NCBI GenBank assembly: GCA_025353165.1
Contig: JANXRE010000117.1
Coordinates: forward strand, 1 to 48,280
DNA length: 48,280 nucleotides
Source of the DNA: Acidobacteriota bacterium
Lineage (GTDB): Bacteria > Acidobacteriota > Terriglobia > Bryobacterales > Bryobacteraceae
Reading direction: 5' to 3'
Shown: positions 45,340-48,280 of the stretch, piece after piece
Layout: each line of letters begins with the position of its first letter
Numbering within the stretch: the stretch's first letter is position 1
Notes under the pieces: model-generated
What the model saw: only the letters and a program-made list of their open reading frames with translations
Database searches by the model: none
Told to the model about the DNA's origin: nothing
Program-made: the position numbers and the translations under genes

Positions 45340-45348
45340 TCCTAGTCC

Positions 45349-46179
<831 letters not shown>

Positions 46180-46180
46180 A

Positions 46181-46474
46181 TCAGATCTCCGCGTACTCGG
46201 GGGCCTTCTGGCCCGGTTGCAACCGCACGTACGCTTTTTTCCAGTCGGAGCGGTAACCGGCGAACTTGCCGCGGCGGCGCAGCTTGCCGACGTTGTTGGC
46301 GGTGCGGACTTCCTCCACCTTCACCTTGAACAGGCTCTCCACCGCCTGCTTGATCTGCGTCTTGTTCACGCCGGGCGCGACTTCGAAACACAGGGTCCGC
46401 TCTTCGTCCTTCTTGGCGACGCCCTTTTCGGTCACGATCGGGCGGCGGATGATGTCGTAAACACTTTTTTCCAT
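46181..46474 (-). CDS. rplW: 50S ribosomal protein L23
   Basis: The product is 97 residues: [20 protein letters not shown], then [20 protein letters not shown] and [14 protein letters not shown]23 docks trigger factor and SRP at the exit site. TAAGGAG at the rplD stop is its ribosome-binding site. Confidence 0.97.
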   Translation of the reverse strand: MEKSVYDIIRRPIVTEKGVAKKDEERTLCFEVAPGVNKTQIKQAVESLFKVKVEEVRTANNVGKLRRRGKFAGYRSDWKKAYVRLQPGQKAPEYAEI

Positions 46475-46484
46475 GGCCGGCTCC

Positions 46485-47108
46485 TTAAGCGAGCGCCTCC
46501 GACAGCTTTCGCGCGGCGGCTTCGGTCATCAGAACCCGCTGATGGCCGAGCAGATCGTAAACGCTGACTTCGCGGGTGGCGACCAGCTTGATGCCCGGCA
46601 GATTGCGCGAGCCGAGCGCGAGATTGCGATTCTCGGCGGCTTCCACCAGTAGGGCCGTGCGGGCGACGCCCAGCATCCCAAGCGCGCTCCGCGTGGTCTT
46701 GCTCTTGTGATCGGCGACGTTGAAGGCCTGCACCACGGCCAACTCGCCGTCCCGCAACTTCGCCGAAAGGGCGCTGCGGAGCGCGCCGAGCTGCATCTTC
46801 TTCGGCAGCTTATAACTATAGTCGCGCGGCGTGGGACCGTTGACCGTCCCGCCATGCCGCCACAGCGGCGAACGGATGGAACCCATGCGGGCGCGTCCGG
46901 TCCCCTTCTGCTTCCACAATTTCTTGCCGGAACCGGAGACCTCGGAGCGGTTCTTCACCTTGTGGGTGCCCGCGCGCTCGCAGGCCAGTTGCCACCGGAC
47001 CGCTTCGTAAATAAGCGCTTCATTCACCGGCGCGCCGAAGACGGAGTCCGCCAGGTCCAGAGTGCCGACTTTGTTGTTGTTCAGATCGATAATATCTACA
47101 CTCGGCAT
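46485..47108 (-). CDS. rplD: 50S ribosomal protein L4
   Basis: The product is 207 residues. The tunnel loop reads GSGKKLWKQKGTGRARMGSI then SPLWRHGGTVNGPTPRDYSY; SALSAKLRDGELAVV follows. L4 binds 23S rRNA and in some bacteria regulates the S10 operon. Starts five bases after rplC. Confidence 0.98.
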   Translation of the reverse strand: MPSVDIIDLNNNKVGTLDLADSVFGAPVNEALIYEAVRWQLACERAGTHKVKNRSEVSGSGKKLWKQKGTGRARMGSIRSPLWRHGGTVNGPTPRDYSYKLPKKMQLGALRSALSAKLRDGELAVVQAFNVADHKSKTTRSALGMLGVARTALLVEAAENRNLALGSRNLPGIKLVATREVSVYDLLGHQRVLMTEAAARKLSEALA

Positions 47109-47113
47109 CTTGG

Positions 47114-47749
47114 TTACCTCACCGACCGGCGAACCATGACGTATCCGCCATTCGGGCCCGGAACCGCGCCCTTGACCATCAGCACGTTGTCTTCTGCGTC
47201 CACCTGGACGATCTCCAGATTCCGCACCGTCACGCGGGCGTTGCCGGATTGTCCCGCCATGCGGGTGCCCGGGAAAACGCGCGAGGGAAAGCTGGATGCC
47301 CCGATGGAGCCGGGAGCGCGGTGGAACATCGAACCGTGGCCACTCGGACCGCCTTTGAAATGGTGCCGCTTGATCACGCCGGTGAAGCCCTTGCCCTTGC
47401 TGGTGCCGATGACATCGACCACATCCGCGGGCTTGAACTCGTCCACCAGAACGCGATCGCCGGGCTTTAGGTCGCCGTTTCCGCCGCCGTTGAGTTTAAA
47501 CTCGCGAATGAAACGTACACCCTCGACGCCGGCCTTCTTCAGGTGCCCGGCCTCCGGCTTGGTGAGGCTCGATTTCTTGGCGAACTCCACAAGGCCAAGC
47601 TGAACGGCGTCGTACCCGCCGGCGGTGAGCGTCTTGCGCTGCACCACCACGCACGGACCCGCCTTGAGCAGCGTGACGGGGACCACTTGTCCGTCCTTGT
47701 TAAACACCTGCGTCATTCCGATCTTCTTGCCTAGAATTCCTGGGCTCAT
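47114..47749 (-). CDS. rplC: 50S ribosomal protein L3
   Basis: The product is 211 residues. [20 protein letters not shown] opens it; [20 protein letters not shown] and [20 protein letters not shown] are the conserved central loop near the peptidyl-transferase centre. Confidence 0.98.
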   Translation of the reverse strand: MSPGILGKKIGMTQVFNKDGQVVPVTLLKAGPCVVVQRKTLTAGGYDAVQLGLVEFAKKSSLTKPEAGHLKKAGVEGVRFIREFKLNGGGNGDLKPGDRVLVDEFKPADVVDVIGTSKGKGFTGVIKRHHFKGGPSGHGSMFHRAPGSIGASSFPSRVFPGTRMAGQSGNARVTVRNLEIVQVDAEDNVLMVKGAVPGPNGGYVMVRRSVR

Positions 47750-47783
47750 ACTGACCTCTCGCGGCTAAACTCGGGAATAGCCG

Positions 47784-48110
47784 TTATCTCCCTTTCCCGA
47801 AGGCCTTGATCTCGACATCCACACCGGCGGGCAAGTCGAGCTTCATCAACGCATCGACGGTATCCTGCGTCGGCTCCAGGATGTCGAGCAGGCGCTTGTG
47901 CGTCCGGATCTCGAACTGCTCCCGGGACTTCTTGTCCACGTGGGGCGACCGCAGCACCGTGAAGCTGTTCCGGATGGTGGGCAGCGGAATGGGCCCCGCC
48001 ACCTGCGCCCCGGTCCGCTTGGCAGTGGCCACGATTTCCGTGGTGGACTGGTCCAGGATGCGGTGGTCGTACGCTTTCAACCGAATTCGAATGCGCTCTC
48101 TAAGACTCAT
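47784..48110 (-). CDS. rpsJ: 30S ribosomal protein S10
   Basis: The product is 108 residues. [20 protein letters not shown] and [20 protein letters not shown], then [20 protein letters not shown] are canonical. S10 also serves as NusE in transcription antitermination. Starts 28 bases after tuf. Confidence 0.98.
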   Translation of the reverse strand: MSLRERIRIRLKAYDHRILDQSTTEIVATAKRTGAQVAGPIPLPTIRNSFTVLRSPHVDKKSREQFEIRTHKRLLDILEPTQDTVDALMKLDLPAGVDVEIKAFGKGR

Positions 48111-48138
48111 GGGTTCACTCTTTGCCGCTCGGGCATTA

Positions 48139-48280
48139 CTATTCGACGATCTCCGACACGGTGCCGGCCCCGACCGTGCGGCCGCCCTCGCGAATCGCGA
48201 AGCGCAGCCCTTTGTCCATGGCCACCGGCGTGATCAACTCCACCACCATCTGCACGTTGTCGCCGGGCATCACCATCTCC
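48139..48280 (-). CDS. tuf: elongation factor Tu, C-terminus (partial)
   Basis: Only the last 46 residues are inside the window: [20 protein letters not shown] then [20 protein letters not shown], the conserved C-terminal barrel of EF-Tu. The stop is TAG at 48139-48141. The upstream part lies beyond the window edge. A tuf gene just before rpsJ is the usual join between the str and S10 clusters. Confidence 0.97.
   Translation of the reverse strand, partial: EMVMPGDNVQMVVELITPVAMDKGLRFAIREGGRTVGAGTVSEIVE

Overview
The window looks like chromosomal DNA of an Acidobacteriota bacterium, probably the Solibacteres/Bryobacterales group. This is inference from gene content: large secreted FG-GAP, choice-of-anchor and Ig-like proteins, a penicillin-acylase-family hydrolase, Rhs debris, an IS1380-type transposase, a short palindromic dispersed repeat, high G+C, and frequent TTG/GTG starts. 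No 16S rRNA gene is present to settle the taxonomy.

Layout. Positions 1-98 hold the edge of a probable IS630-like transposase. Next come ruvX-mltG on the minus strand and, divergently, an AI-2E family permease with a small membrane-anchored protein. From 3963 to 18630 lies the most interesting part: a YheT-family alpha/beta hydrolase gene cut in two by about 13.7 kb of foreign-looking DNA. The two halves sit at 3963-4243 and 17939-18630, and the breakpoints share an 11-bp imperfect direct repeat. The insert carries a secreted orphan protein, a two-gene operon for a secreted beta-helix protein and an FG-GAP protein, an IS1380-family element, a decayed Rhs gene with a coupled small membrane protein, and a displaced Rhs-tip fragment resembling a glucosaminidase with two coupled downstream genes that could be immunity proteins. 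Inside and around it I count at least six frame or stop lesions. These include a ten-G tract that puts a signal peptide out of frame with its mature protein.

From 18640 to 28785 are ordinary metabolic and surface genes: a class C beta-lactamase-like serine hydrolase, a parDE-type module with a frameshifted toxin, lactate permease, a DinB/YfiT protein coupled to a penicillin-acylase-family enzyme, a CNNM/CorC-type membrane protein, and a large secreted Ig-like protein.

From 48280 back to about 28832 everything is on the minus strand. It is the fused S10-spc-alpha ribosomal cluster (tuf, rpsJ ... secY-adk-map-infA-rpmJ ... rpoA-rplQ), continuing with only a few bases of spacing, or with start/stop overlaps, into an amidohydrolase, cmk and lysC. 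A strong symmetric hairpin at 28801-28832 closes this long transcription unit and also the convergent secreted-protein gene. All ribosomal genes are intact, so the lesions clustered in the first 20 kb are more likely real decay than poor sequence quality.
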